In this document: positions 24,171 through 36,700 of the stretch, piece by piece
Layout of the letters: the number at the start of each line of letters is the position of its first letter
Position numbering within the stretch: the stretch's first letter is position 1
Assembly (NCBI GenBank): GCA_907165135.1
Contig: OU015568.1
Location: 3,604,501 to 3,668,500, forward strand
Length of the DNA: 64,000 bases
Direction of reading: 5' to 3'
DNA from: Oikopleura dioica
Lineage: Eukaryota; Chordata; Appendicularia; Copelata; Oikopleuridae
Notes under the pieces: generated by a model
Databases searched by the model: none
Told to the model about the DNA's origin: nothing
Seen by the model: the letters and a program-made list of their open reading frames with translations, nothing else
Made by a program: the position numbers and the translations under genes

Positions 24171-25378
24171 TTACTTTGAGTAAGTAAAAAGTGCGAGGAG
24201 TCCATCATTTTGGTCAGCAAGCCCAATTGGTTCTAAGAATAAAATTTTAAAAGACGTCATTATACCGGTATAGGACCCCATACTTTGTGGATTCATTGAG
24301 CACCATGGTATACCAGAGGCAGAAGCAGAGAAGTCTTCAGTGGTTCCAAGATAAAACGAAGGATTTGTTACCGGAAGTGAGGATGAATCATCGTATGTAA
24401 TAGTATAAGTTTCGTTCATAAATTTGTCATTGAGGAGATTATAATCTTCGAATATTGTTCTATTGAGCTGTTTTAAAGTCAATTACTCATCCCTTGAATG
24501 CAACCATCAATAAGTTATTGACAAAAACCGATTATGATATAAAAAAAGAGTTTTCGACTTTTTCTTCAATATCGGACAATTCGGATTCGTCGTTGATGTC
24601 ATAATTATTCGATCTTTTTCATCAAACATATTGTCTTCGCATACAAACTTTTTAATTAGAGATTTAATTTTCCTCAATTTATAAAAACTTACCCTTCGAG
24701 AAAAGAGTCTGTATTTTTCTCGATTGGTGTACTGAGCTCTCGCGCAAATTTGATCATCAGAACCTTGCGGTTTTGGGAGTCTTTAAAAAATTTATTGATG
24801 TATTTCACTTGAAGGAATACCTGAGGAGATAAACTTGAGTTTCGTGAATCTTAAACCTTTGGAGTATTTTTTCTGCGTCATCTTTCAGAGGAGAATCCGA
24901 GATAGATATTTCAGGGAAGGTAAAGTTCACATCAAGCCAGTAGGCCCGAACTCCGAAGTTTTCTGGAGCATCAATTACCCTCACTCTATTCTTTGGAAGA
25001 GATTTATTCATGCTCGCACAAAAATCATAAGCGGCCTGTTTTGTCAATGGCAAATAGGCCATAGTACCGTTTTTTACTGAAAAAGAGACATCAAGAATCA
25101 GCATAGAAAGAGTTCTTTACCTGAGTTTCCATAAAACGTTGTTACATTCATGGTTTTATTATCCAAATCAGTTCCATTTTTGTGGATGACAACCCTGCCA
25201 TACTCTTCAAAAGCAGGTTTGTGAAAAAGACTTTTCTTGGTGGAAAATCGGATGACCAGTTCAACGCCAGTCACAATCATCGCGACGAGTCTAGGAAAAA
25301 TCAACAGTGCTAAGGATAAATGAAAGCTTCTTACAGAAGAGCAAGGAATGAATATCCAATCTTTTGTCCCGTTCTCAT
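24171..25378 (-). CDS. Type II membrane protein with C-type-lectin-like region, copy A
   Basis: Seven exons (25335-25378, 25121-25290, 24821-25076, 24693-24780, 24559-24647, 24284-24459, 24171-24232) give about 294 aa. A short N-terminus is followed by a signal anchor (YSFLALLLVAMIVTGVELVI) and an extracellular part with N-glycosylation sites (KNGT, NKTMNVT). AAYDFCASMNKSL, WLDVNFTFPEI, CARAQYTN and FVCEDNMFDE follow the Cys and Trp pattern of a C-type lectin domain; the carbohydrate-binding EPN/WND motifs are absent. The lectin-like label is inference. It is first of three tandem paralogues with matching exon structure. The intron between exons 5 and 6 is canonical only if its acceptor lies inside the conserved LNR codons. 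Confidence 0.72.
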
Positions 25379-25609
25379 CTCTCAAATGCATAATATAGCC
25401 GTTTAGCTTGTTTTTTTACTGTTTCAGTCATAGATGATCGAGTTTTATTGATAGACAATTTATGACTTTGATGGAGTTTATTATTCTTGTGCTTTAGAAT
25501 TGTAAAACAGGAAATATTTCTTGCCATCTTCTGCTTGATTCTTTCGTCAAAAACAAATCGCTCGAGCGCTTAAATCGTGGTTAAGAGCTTATCAAAAGCT
25601 TGATCAATA

Positions 25610-27021
25610 TTACTTGGAGTAAGGAAAAAGTGCGAGCAGTCCTTTATTCTGGTCAGCTAGCCCGATCGGTTCTTAAAATGATATAATATCATTATTATTA
25701 ATAAAAAAGACATTCAAAATATAGGGCCTCATACTTAGCGGATTTGTCGGACACCATCGTATACCAGAAGCAGAAGCAGAGAAGTCTTCAATATTCCCAA
25801 GATAAAATGAAGGATTCGTTGATGGAAATGATGATGTGTTATCATAAATAACATTGTAAGTTTCGTTTAAAAACTCGTCATTGAGGAGATGATAATCTTC
25901 GATTATGGTTTTATTGAGCTGCTCGAAAGTCAATTTTTTATAGAAATCATATGCGTAAAGCATATTTCTTAAATGCCAAACAAGATAATAAACTAAAATA
26001 GGGGGTTCCCTTGTTCATCCTTGACTTTCAACTCGTGGTTCCCTAGTTCATCAGATGAACTTCATCCTCTTACTTTCAGCATGTGGTTACCTGCATCATC
26101 TATGAACTAGGGAATCAGACATTGAAAGTCAAGGATGAACAAGGGAACCACATGCTGAAAGTCAAGGATGAACTAGGGGACCCCCCTATTTTATTTTTGA
26201 CTTTTTCTTTAAGATTCGACAGTTCGGATTTCTTGTTGATTTCATAATAATACGATTTTTTTCATCGAACATATTGTCTTCACATACAAACTTTTTTTTT
26301 TGATAAAGATAGATATTTTCAAGGTAAAAAATCTTACCCTCCGTGAAAAGAATCGCTCTCGATCGCAGTACTGAGCTCTCGCGCAAATTCGATCATCTAT
26401 GCCTTGCTTTTTGGGGAGTCTTTCCGGGTAAAATATTTGTTGATTGTTTCATTATTAATAAACAAACCTTAGGAGATAAACTTGGGTCTCGTAAAGCTTA
26501 AAGCTTCGTAGTATTTTTTCAGCCTCATTTTTCAGTGGAGACTCAGGCACAGATATCTCGGGGAAGGTGAAGTTAACATCAAGCCAGTAGGTCCGAATTC
26601 CGAAATTCTCCGGGGCATCAATTACTCTGACTCTTTTTGTTGGAAGAGACATATTCATGCTCGCACAGAAATCATGAGCAGCATCTTTAAACATCGGTAG
26701 AATTGACATAGTACCATTTTTTACTGAGAAGAGACGTCGAAAATCAGCATAAAATGAGTTCCTTACCTGAGTTTCCATAAAGTGTTGTTACATTCATCGT
26801 TTTATTTTCTAAATCAGATCGATTTTTGTGAATTTCTACCCTGCTATACGTGTCAACATCAGGTTTATCAAAAAGACTTTCATTTGTGGAAAATCGGATA
26901 ACCAATTCAACGCCAGTCACTATAAGCGCGATGAATCTAAAATAAATCAACAGCTTATATTTATAAAATTTCTTACAAAAGCGCAAGGAACGAATATCCA
27001 AGTTTCAGGCCAATTTTCATC
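25610..27021 (-). pseudogene. Type II lectin-like membrane protein, copy B, probably disrupted
   Basis: Same exon plan as copies A and C: 26978-27021, 26767-26936, 26468-26723, 26338-26419, about 26207-26290, 25735-25918, 25610-25671. The membrane anchor (GYSFLALLFIALIVTGVELV) and core (DFCASMNMSLP, YWLDVNFTFPEI, FVCEDNMFDE, NETYNVIYD) are conserved with A. Between exons 5 and 6 an in-frame TAG follows ILKKKSKIK, a 191-bp MITE is inserted, and the acceptor AG used in copy A (CAATAG) reads CAATAA. No canonical splice restores the frame, so it may end early or be dead. Exon conservation suggests the damage is recent. Confidence 0.6.
25998..26188. mobile_element. 191-bp MITE in copy B intron
   Basis: An inverted-repeat insertion starting TAGGGGGTTCCCTTGTTC and ending with the near complement, flanked by TA. 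Repeats of CTTGACTTTCA and its complement lie in both halves. It interrupts the exon 5-6 intron of the copy B gene. Confidence 0.75.
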
Positions 27022-27216
27022 TCTCGATTGAGTAAAAAATCATTTTTTTTCAATTATTATACCATCTTGTTCATAGATGATCGAGTTTTATTATACAGTA
27101 ATATTGAATCAATTTATTAAAGGCTGATTTTTATTGTCGGTTTTCTATGTTATCTTCTTCAAAAACAGATTGCTCGAGCTCTAAAATCGTGTCAGAGATT
27201 CGCAAAAAGTCAATGA

Positions 27217-28314
27217 TTACTTTGAGTAAGAAAACAGTGGGAGGAGTCCTTCATTTTGGTAAGAAAGCCCGATCGGTTCTAAAATAATGATAACGACTAT
27301 AGGCTATAGAAAAGATCTTACTTATTGGATGATCAGGACACCATGGTATGTCGGATGCATTAGGCGAAAAGTCTTCAATTGTTCCAAGGTAAAATGAAGG
27401 AAAAGCAGCAAATACTGACGAAACATCACGAATAACAGTATAAGTTTTGTTCAAAAAGTTCTCGTCAAGTAGATTGTATTTCTCGATAAGGGTTCTATTC
27501 AACTTCAAAGTAGAACAATTAGGATCTCGATTTGACATCAATATAAGCCGATTTTCTTCATCAAAAATATTTTCTTCGCATATGTACTTTTTCGAAGATG
27601 ATTATTTTTTTCTCATAAATTAAACTCACCGTCCGGGGAAAATTGTTAAACATGTTATTATTCGTGTATTCGGCTCTTGCGCAAATTCGGTCACCGGAAA
27701 ATTGTGAGGAGGAGAGTCTTGGAAACACATAAAAACCTTTTAAATAACCAGCATCTTACCTCAATAGATAAACTTGAACTTCCTGGAGTTTTAAGCTCTG
27801 TAGGATGCTCTCCACTTCGTTTTTCAGAGGAGAGTCAGAAACAGATATTTCGGGGAAGGTGAAGTTCACATCAAGCCAGAAGTTTCGAGCAACGAAGTTC
27901 GAAGTAGCATGAACAACTGTAAGTCTTTCTTTCGGAAGGGACTTATTCATACTCCCACAGAACTCGTAAGCGGCATCTTTTCTCATTTTTAAATATCCGA
28001 CGGTTGCATTTCTCACTAAAGATCCGCTGGGAAGATAAACAAAAAAGAAGCTGCTTACTTGATCCTTCATAAAACGCTGTTACATTGACTGTTCTTTTCT
28101 CCAGCTCAGTTTTATTCCCCGAAATTTTTGCCTCGATGGCAAGGCTATTGATTGCGCTGTCACCCCTTGAAAAGCGGACAATTAATTCGATCCCAGTCAC
28201 TATTAAAGCGACGATTCTTTAAAATTATTTTATAATGATGAAAGAATGAAAAATGAAAAAAAAAACTTACAGAAGAGCAAAAAGAAAATATCCAAATTTC
28301 AACCCGTTTTTCAT
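27217..28314 (-). CDS. Type II membrane protein with C-type-lectin-like region, copy C
   Basis: Six exons (28271-28314, 28059-28216, 27760-28015, 27630-27717, 27322-27586, 27217-27278) give about 290 aa in one frame with GT-AG introns. It has the same anchor (FLFALLIVALIVTGIELIV), Cys/Trp pattern (AYEFCGSMNKSLP, FWLDVNFTFPEI, RICARAEYTN, YICEENIFDEE) and tail (PIGLSYQNEGLLPLF) as copies A and B. Unlike them its fifth exon is continuous (CSTLKLNRTLIEKYN), so the extra intron in A and B was probably gained, or lost here. Most diverged of the three. Probably a cell-surface protein; ligand unknown. Confidence 0.75.
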
Positions 28315-28975
28315 CTCTCAATTGGATATCAAATGGTAGTAGGCAATTTTAGTAAGAAAAGGCACCGATTTTTACCAATTCGTTCATAGATGATCGAGTT
28401 TTATTCGACAATTTATATTTATAGCATAATGTTTTATGAAGAGTCTTGCTAATAATGAAATTTTATCAATCGAAAACTCCGATTCAATTAAGTTTTATTA
28501 TTTTATTTACTTCTTCATCTTTTGGAAGCATCCTTTCTTCAGGAATTATATCTTCAGGAAATATACGATTATATTTATAAAATAATATCGTTATAAATTA
28601 TATATTATATTGATATTATCATTGTATATTATTCTATACATATAAAGTATATAAAGGGGAATTGTTTATTAAAATATTGCTTTGTTGTAGTTATAATATA
28701 CAGTACGTTACATACATATTACATTTTTATCATGAATATTGACGACATACTGTATGACACTTTCATCTTAGATGAAAGTTGCTGATATTTGAAAATGACC
28801 TTTGATTGTCAATTGTAGGTCACCAATTTCCTGACTGGTGCTAAGATTGATCAATAATCATCCCCCCTAAGTCGAAACAACTAACCTCAATACTGGCAAC
28901 ATACTGTGGCAAGTGGCCTGGAAAATATGGATTTTTTACTTGTATGAGTCTCCCTCTTCAAATTCACAGCAAAAA
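28315..28975. other. AT-rich intergenic region
   Basis: No gene seen. 28560-28740 is nearly pure A/T with alternating TATA runs. The region separates divergently transcribed genes. Confidence 0.45.
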
Positions 28976-29182
28976 ATGAAGATCTTCGGCATTTTCGCGG
29001 GCTTACTTGTTTCAAGAGAATTTGGGGTCGGAGAAGCATGTGTCCAGCAAGAAATTTTGGAGAAAGTTCAAGTGCTGGAAAGCGAACTCAGCGAGCTAGA
29101 AGACGCAGCAGAGATTTTTGGCTCTGATCTTTCATCTACTGTTGATTTCCTAAAGTCTTGGTTCAAAAATAGCAGTTTTTGA
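28976..29182 (+). CDS. Small secreted protein with short coiled coil
   Basis: A 68-codon frame starting MKIFGIFAGLLVSREFGVGEA, a plausible signal peptide, followed by a Leu/Glu heptad-like helix (LEKVQVLESELSELEDA) and a short tail. One cysteine. An upstream in-frame ATG at 28913 would hide the signal peptide, so the internal ATG is preferred. Function unknown. Confidence 0.5.
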   Translation: MKIFGIFAGLLVSREFGVGEACVQQEILEKVQVLESELSELEDAAEIFGSDLSSTVDFLKSWFKNSSF

Positions 29183-29395
29183 AATAAAAAGGACCCAACC
29201 CTAAATAATTGGACTAAACCAATTTATGGAAGACTGTGCATTTTCGAATAACCAATAAGATTGCTATATTTGGCCTACCGGCCAATCAGATTCCTGATCC
29301 ATAAAATCACTTTAAAAGACACGGGTGACCTTAAATTATTGAACAAAAAATCGACATTTTTGTCTAAAAAATATCTCGCCTCAATCAAATTGGCA

Positions 29396-30665
29396 ATGTC
29401 GAGTTCTAGTGGAAAAAAACCCTTTTACGTCAAGAAAAGCATCTTTGATCCGAAAAAAAGCAAAATTACGAAAAGCCTAAGAAGGTACAGCTACCATTTC
29501 CAGAAGACGACGTGGAAAACAAAGACCTAAGGCATCTACCAGAGCTTATGATTCACGTCAATGAGGATTATATCACGCCATTTTTATACAGGTTTGTAGA
29601 ACGCTTATATCAAGGTTTCCAAAAATCAAATTTCCAAAAAAATACGCGATTTAGCGCGAAATGTGTAGCGAAATCTTTTGATCTATAAAATTACCAATTC
29701 AGATTTTTACGACGGCGTCGGACAGGCTTCGAAGCCCGATCTCTCTGCAAATCGACCAATATGACTTTGGCCTTGAATACAGAAAGAAAAATCTTTAGCG
29801 AGAAGAAACGGCTCTCCAAGGCATTCTTTTGGAGCAAAGACGATTTTGAAAAATCAACGGAAAAATCCTGCGAAATGCTTTTTGATGACGTGCATGTAGA
29901 TTTCTTCGGCGATTCTTCTTCTGATCCAGCTACTGAAGGGAGTGGAAACTTCATGGAATTGCCGAGGACCTGCGTGGAGAACCAGTTTGTGTGCTTTTAT
30001 AGACTGGGATGGTTTCCGAAATATTCCTTGATATCGCGCTATTTGGAAATATTAAAAAAAATCATCCTTGAACAGATGCGATTCTCATTCCAAAATTACA
30101 AGGATCAAAAACTCTTAGGAAATGCTACCAAAAACCATAAAAAAAATTTTCCCAGAAAAATGGTAAATAGCATTGAAAGACTAAGTGATGCCTACCGATA
30201 CTGCGAGTCCCAGAAGATGACGTTGTTTCAGCCGGATACCAAGGCGAAGAATTTGTTTTTGTCGAAGCTCGCGATTTTGGTCGACAAGCCGATTTTGTTC
30301 GATCTTTATAGATTCGGGACAAACTTTGAGTTCAAATATGGCTTGGTTTCAAACATAATTCATTAATCTTCATGAGATTCCTAAAAAGATGATTTCTCTA
30401 AGCACCAGCTCAATAGAACGGAAAATAGTTTCGCTAAACCGATTAAAGCCTCTACCCCTCCTTCACGAACTGGCTACCGGAGGAGCCGAAAAGCCAGCGC
30501 TGCGTTCAGATGGCCTCGCGGAAAACGAAACATCTTTCCGCCAATTCCGACTGGGAGGTAAAATCCTCCATATCAACTGGCTGGGAGACGGTTGATTGCG
30601 ATGCAGCTTCGCTCTTTCTCTGCGCGGACAAGATGTTTCCAGACTCGTTTTTTGATATTGAATAA
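29396..30665 (+). CDS. Protein with two C-type-lectin-like domains
   Basis: Exons 29396-29428, 29461-29591 and 29703 onward share a frame; the first intron is only 32 nt. Two Cys/Trp patterns typical of C-type lectin domains are visible. The first starts ARSLCKSTNMTLAL and ends LPRTCVENQFVCF. The second starts SDAYRYCESQKMTL and ends TGWETVDCDAASLFLCADK before the stop at 30663-30665. No Ca-site EPN/WND triplet is obvious. Exon joins between about 30340 and 30560 are unresolved, because the second domain's C-terminal part is in another frame. No clear signal peptide at the chosen start. Confidence 0.6.
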
Positions 30666-30701
30666 ATTGATCAAGGAATCTTTATGACTTTTTTTGCAAA
30701 T

Positions 30702-33700
30702 TTAATAATACGGGTAGTTTTTGCAGTAGTCGATTGAACTGTTTAAAAGAGCAACGCAGAGTGCCGAGAAAGCAATATTCATAAGCATGACTAAAATCCA
30801 AAAGTTTAATTTGCTAAATCAAAAATCTTTTCTTACGGAAAATTTCTGCCATGGCAAATGTTTGGAATTGCCTTTGAGCAGCGTCGGCTGAAAAAACTGG
30901 AGGAGGAGGAACGGGTTGTGGGTTTCCCGCGACAATGATGGTTTGGCCAGATTGAGCAGTATTTTGGACCATTTGAATTTGCCCATTTGGGAGTTGAACG
31001 TAAGTTGGAGCTAGAAAAGGATGTGTTTTGGGCAAAAAAGGGATGAGAGTCTAGTAGTATGTACATAAGCTTTTTTCAATAATGGAGATAAGGTAAACAA
31101 AGGAACGTAAATAATTATAAATATTTATGAAATATATAAACAAGTTAAAATATTTATTTTAAACGCAAACATATGATAAATATTAGTAAACTTAATATAA
31201 AATATAAACATGAGTCATCCAAACAAAGGACGGTCAAAAATAACAAAATATTTCTTGAAGGTTATTTCAATAACCAAGTTATTCAAATAACTTGTTATTG
31301 AAATAACTTGTTATTCAAATAACTTTTTATTACGATAACCGTTATTCAAATAGCCTTCTAGAAACTTTTATGTTATTTTTTACAAAAACTGACCCTATGA
31401 TGAGACTTTTCAAATATAAGCATGCGTAGGGTTTGTATCGGGAAGGAGGCGCGCGGCGTCGCGCTTTTCGCTCAAAATGACGGAAATCTATTTCGCGTAA
31501 CTTGAAAGACTTCCTGTGGAAAAACTATGAGTATATGAAAAAATATGAGGCTTGTTTATAAATTGACCTTAAAAACTTAACTTTTCATCAAAAAAGCGTA
31601 GTTTTCTCGAAAATTAAACGAAAACCTGTTTTTTGTGTTTCTAACCGACCTTCTGAATCTCTGATTTTGAGATATGTGAAAGAACAACTTTCTAGAGTCT
31701 GCTTAAGTTTGAAAACCGGGGAAAAACTAGAATGCTTTCAAATGTCCCGTTGATTGAGTCTTGTATAATAATTTTTTTTTTTCAGAAAAAATTATGGTGA
31801 ACAAGTCACAGAGCTGAATAAGATTCTTTGCTTCTTTTTGATGTCTGTTTTGAATTATTTATTTTCAACTAAAATATTTTTTTCAATAATTTCGCTTGCG
31901 TCAATGTTTACGACCAGTGTTATTTTTATAATCATAATTGTTTAAAGAAAGAAAAATTTATTTTTGGCTCTACTACAACCATTTTGAAGTTTGAATATTT
32001 TAAAACAAAATCATTGCCAAGTTATTGATCCAGTGTTTATTGTTGTAAATAAAAGGAGCGGTGAAAGATATGATCGCGTAATTAAGAGAAAATGTCAACG
32101 ATGATAAGCGGAGAAATTCTTCCTCAAAAAGAGTTTGCATACCCTTTTCGTATATTGCTAAGTGGATCATCTGGTGCTGGAAAAACTTATATTGCAAAGC
32201 AAGTTCTTCTGAACAGGCATCTGTTTCAGAAGAAAACAAAGCGGGTCCTGTATTTTTATCCCTGTTTCCTTGAAGAAAAACCCGTTCAGTGGGATGATCT
32301 TGGAATTCCTGTTAGCTATCGCGTCGGTATCCCATCACAGGATGATATTGATGAGATGATGCCCCATACAACGATTGTTCTTGATGATCTTTATGAAGAA
32401 GCGATTCAAAGTCAAGCTATAGATCATCTTTTTCGAGTCACAAGCGGCAAGCGAAGCCTGAACGTTATGATTATGACTCAAAATAATTATGCTGCTGGAA
32501 AATTTGGTCGTAACATTCGTCTGAACTGTAACGCAACGTTTCTCTGCCGAAACTGTCTTGACGGAACAATCAATAAGAGAGTTTGCAATACAGCTGGGCT
32601 GCAAAAAGCGTTCAAGAGAGCGTCCGAAGATATCAAGAACAAATCATATCCTTACATGTTTCTTGATCAATCGCCTCGAGGTCATGCCTCAAGCTACCGG
32701 CTGTACACGGATATATTCTCAAAATATCCTGTTGTCTACTCAGTCACCGGTATGAAGGCTTGCATCGTACCCTTCAACGATTTCAAGCAAAACTTCAACA
32801 TTATCGAAAGAGAAAATACTTTCGAAGCAACAGCGAAGAAAGATGACAAAAAATACTCATCGTGCAAAACAATCGAAACATCAAGGGTTAAAGCAAAAAC
32901 AAGATGTGACAGCTTTACAGATGACTCGTCAGAGTCGGATGTTGAGAGGAAAAGAACCAGAAAACGACGAAAGAGATCTGTCCCCGAGAAGAAATCAAAG
33001 AAAAAGACAAAGAAATCCAAGCGAAGACGACCATCAACTTCCTCCGAAAGTGAAACATCCTCAGCAAGCTCAAGCTCAGGTAAAGAATCAAGTGAATCAA
33101 CAAGCGACTCTGAAAAAACAGAAGAAGACAGTGACGGATCAGATTCAAGCCCTGTACGAAAACGTTGCAAGCGCTCCAGCGTTCTCAGCGAAAGTAGCGG
33201 AGTTTCTCAGGCAGAATAAAACTCATAGTACTCACCGTCGAATAACTAAAAAACGATTTCCCAGAAGAAAAATCATAGTCGACTCGCCATTCAAAATTTT
33301 TATGGGTGACTTGATTGAATACAAGAAATTCAAATTTTCAAATCGTCAGTATGCTTATGTTCTACTTATAATCGATTGCTTCTCTCGCTTTATATGGACA
33401 CGACCTGTAAAAACAAAAGGAGGAATCGATGTTGCTAACGCTCTCAATGATATATTTCAAGATTTTCTCGAATGGCCTAATTCTCTTATCACAGACGAAG
33501 GCTTGGAATTCTACAATGGCAATGTAAAGAAAATTCTTGATCGCTATGGAATGCATCACTATAGTATCAAAACAAAATTGAAAGCGAGTATGGCAGAACG
33601 AGTCAATCAAACCATCAAAAAACGAGTGGAGCTGTTTATGAAATCAACCAAAACTAAAAATTGGATCGATGTTCTTCCAGAAATAGTCAAAGGCTACAAT

Positions 33701-36700
33701 TCCACTCCTCATCGAGCCATTGGAATGGCACCAAGCCAAGTCTCACATGAAAATAGAGCACAGGTCTTCGCTCATCTCTTCCCGGATTTCGATTTGAAAG
33801 TCAAACCAAGACTCAAAATTGGGAACGTTGTCCGAGTAAAAATAGAGAAGGGTATCTTCGAAAAAGGATATACACAAAACTGGACAGACAAAATTTACGT
33901 CATAATCGATATCAGACAATGAGCCGGAGTAGTTTGGTATAAAATTGCAGACGAAGAAGGAAATAGACAACCTGGAATAAAGTACTACTTTGAGCTTAAC
34001 TTCGTTGCAGATGATCTTGAATCTTTTCGAGACAATGACCAAGGAGCTGAAAGTTCCTGAAATTTTCTTTGAAAAAAAATCAAGAGTACAATGTTCAAAT
34101 TATAAGCGCTGTCTGTAATCTGATGACGACTCCGCGTGACATGGACATTGCTTTCATAACGTGTAACTCAATTGCTTCTTGCTATGGAGAACCGAATACG
34201 CTGATGATGGGTCAAATCCGTCCAAACGACAGGTGGTGCCATTTCTCCGACCAACGCTCCGTTACCTTCCCTTTAAACATATATAACTGGCGGGATACAC
34301 GATTTTCAATCGACTTAGGCAGTCAACACATCATTCAACACTTTTCACTCCAGATACTTATCACAACAAGAGAATGAAAACAATCATTGCCTCGCTTGAA
34401 AATCGTCCAAAAAAATGGTTTCCAAAATCTCAATCCGGCGCGGGCAAACGAAAGTCAAAAAACGGTCCAACAAAACTCAAGCTAACACCAGGTCGAAAAC
34501 ATCCAAATACCAAAACAAAGAAAAAACGAAATCAAACAACAAAAGATTTGAAAAAATCAAAGAAATCATCGAAAAAGAAAAAAGCATGAACTCATACCTA
34601 ATTGCGAAACGTTTAGAACGAGTTGAACATTTTCAAGGTGTTTACTCCATTGATACTTTACCCAAAATTGAAAATTTTCCTTCTTTTATTGTTGTCAACT
34701 TATCGCCTGAAATTTCAAAAGGCTCTCACTGGATCTCATTACGAATTATAAAGAGTAAAATTGAAATATTTGATAGTTTAGGCCTTAAAAAATATCCTAC
34801 GCAGCTTTTTGACTTTTTTGGTGATAAAGAAACCTTTTTTATAAAAGAACCCAGTCAGACTCGTCATTTTATTGTGGTTTTTATGTTTGCTTCTTCGTTA
34901 TTTTCCGTTCTCTTTATTCACGACAGAAACTTTCTTCTCTCTTTACTCATTCCTTTACTGTTAACGATCAATTACTTCTTTTCAAACTTTCTCAACTCTG
35001 GTGACTAAAATTGGTGATATAATTGTCTAACTTTTTGCTCTTTTTAGACTGAAATCATGACAGAAGTTGAGTACTACGACCAAAAAGTTGTTAAACGGCA
35101 TTATCCAAGAGAAGAGGACAGCTTGACCGGAAGGCTTAGCTTTAAGTTTGACGCCGATCCGAATCTTTTCCTTGTGAAAAATAAAATTGCGATTCATTTC
35201 ACAATCGAGCTTGACAAGAATTATATTCCTTCAAATGGCTTTGCTAGCAAACAGTTCGGAAAGACTGAAGTTGCGGTGAATTCTCAGATTATCGATAACT
35301 CAAATTCAAAGTAAGGACTTAATTTTTGTTCTGATAATTATTTTTTCTTTAGTTCTCACTACTTGTTGGCAGACTACTTGACCAAACGTGTCAATTTCGA
35401 CCCACTTTATGTTAATTCCGCATTCCAGATTGAGGGGTACTACGATGAATACAACTATGAGAATCTTGTTGATAGTGACTCAAAGAAAATGATTATAAAT
35501 GGACGACGCCCACAATGTTACGAAACATCTAACGGAAATTATATTTATGAACTTATCTTCCTTCCGACTCATGGTTTTTTCATGGAGAACAAACCTCTTC
35601 CTCAAAACACAGATCTTTCAATTACACTTTATCGTCTTAAACATGAGTTTTCGACAATGTTTATCGGAGAGAATGAAACTGATATGCTTCCAGCAGGAGA
35701 AGTCCTTAAAATTACTGATGCCTACGCTATTGCTGAATACGTGTCATCGCCGAGCCTGAGAAACTACTTTGGGAGAATCAAATCAAAGCCAATCACATAT
35801 AAATTCAATGATACTTTGATAACAACAATGAGTTTGCCAAAAGGAAGAAAAAATGTGCAACTTCTTAATGTGACTGGGGGAAATACCCCTGCATATCTGT
35901 TCTTTGGACTGATTCAAACAGAAGCTCTTCATGGATCTTCTAAAATTGATTCTTCGAATTTCAGCTTTTTCAACAATCTTGTTCAAGTGAATGTCATGTT
36001 GAATGGTCAATCTTTAAATGGATATCCTCAGGTTTATCTTTTCAATTTCTTATTTTTTTTTATCCTTATCTTTAGAAAATCACAAATCAATATCCGATTC
36101 TTCCCTACTGGAAATATCTGGACACGCTTGGGCGAGTTAGTCAAGCTGATTTGTCATATGTTGTATCAATGGAAAACTACAAAGTGAACAACATTTTTGC
36201 TCATGAGTTTGAAGGAGAAGAAATCTCACAAGGCTGGCTATCTTTCTCTTTCGATTTTAGCACACCACTTGAAGATGATTACTCAATCGTTATTTGGTCT
36301 ATCGTCTCGACCAAGCTCACGATTGACGAACATAAACAAGTTGAAAAAACCCTTCTTTGTAAGTAAACATATAATTAATCACTGGTTATGAATAGAGCAC
36401 TGATTAACCAGCGCTTTAGAACTTCTGGTCTTCTTTTGCCCGCTCATCTCATTATCAAAATGTTTGTCACGATCAAAACTTTCACTTTTCGCTCCTACAA
36501 TGGGGGCGGCTTTTTCAGGGTCAAGGGAACTTACATTCCTGGTTTTGAAACTGACCTTGATTATTCACGACCGACCAAAGAGATCAACTTACGACTGTTT
36601 GCAAAGACTGGTGATGAAGTCTCGAATGTCTTCCAAGCTCTCCAAATGCACACAGAATCACAACGTCCTGCAGATCTCTACACCACTTCTGATGCCAAAC

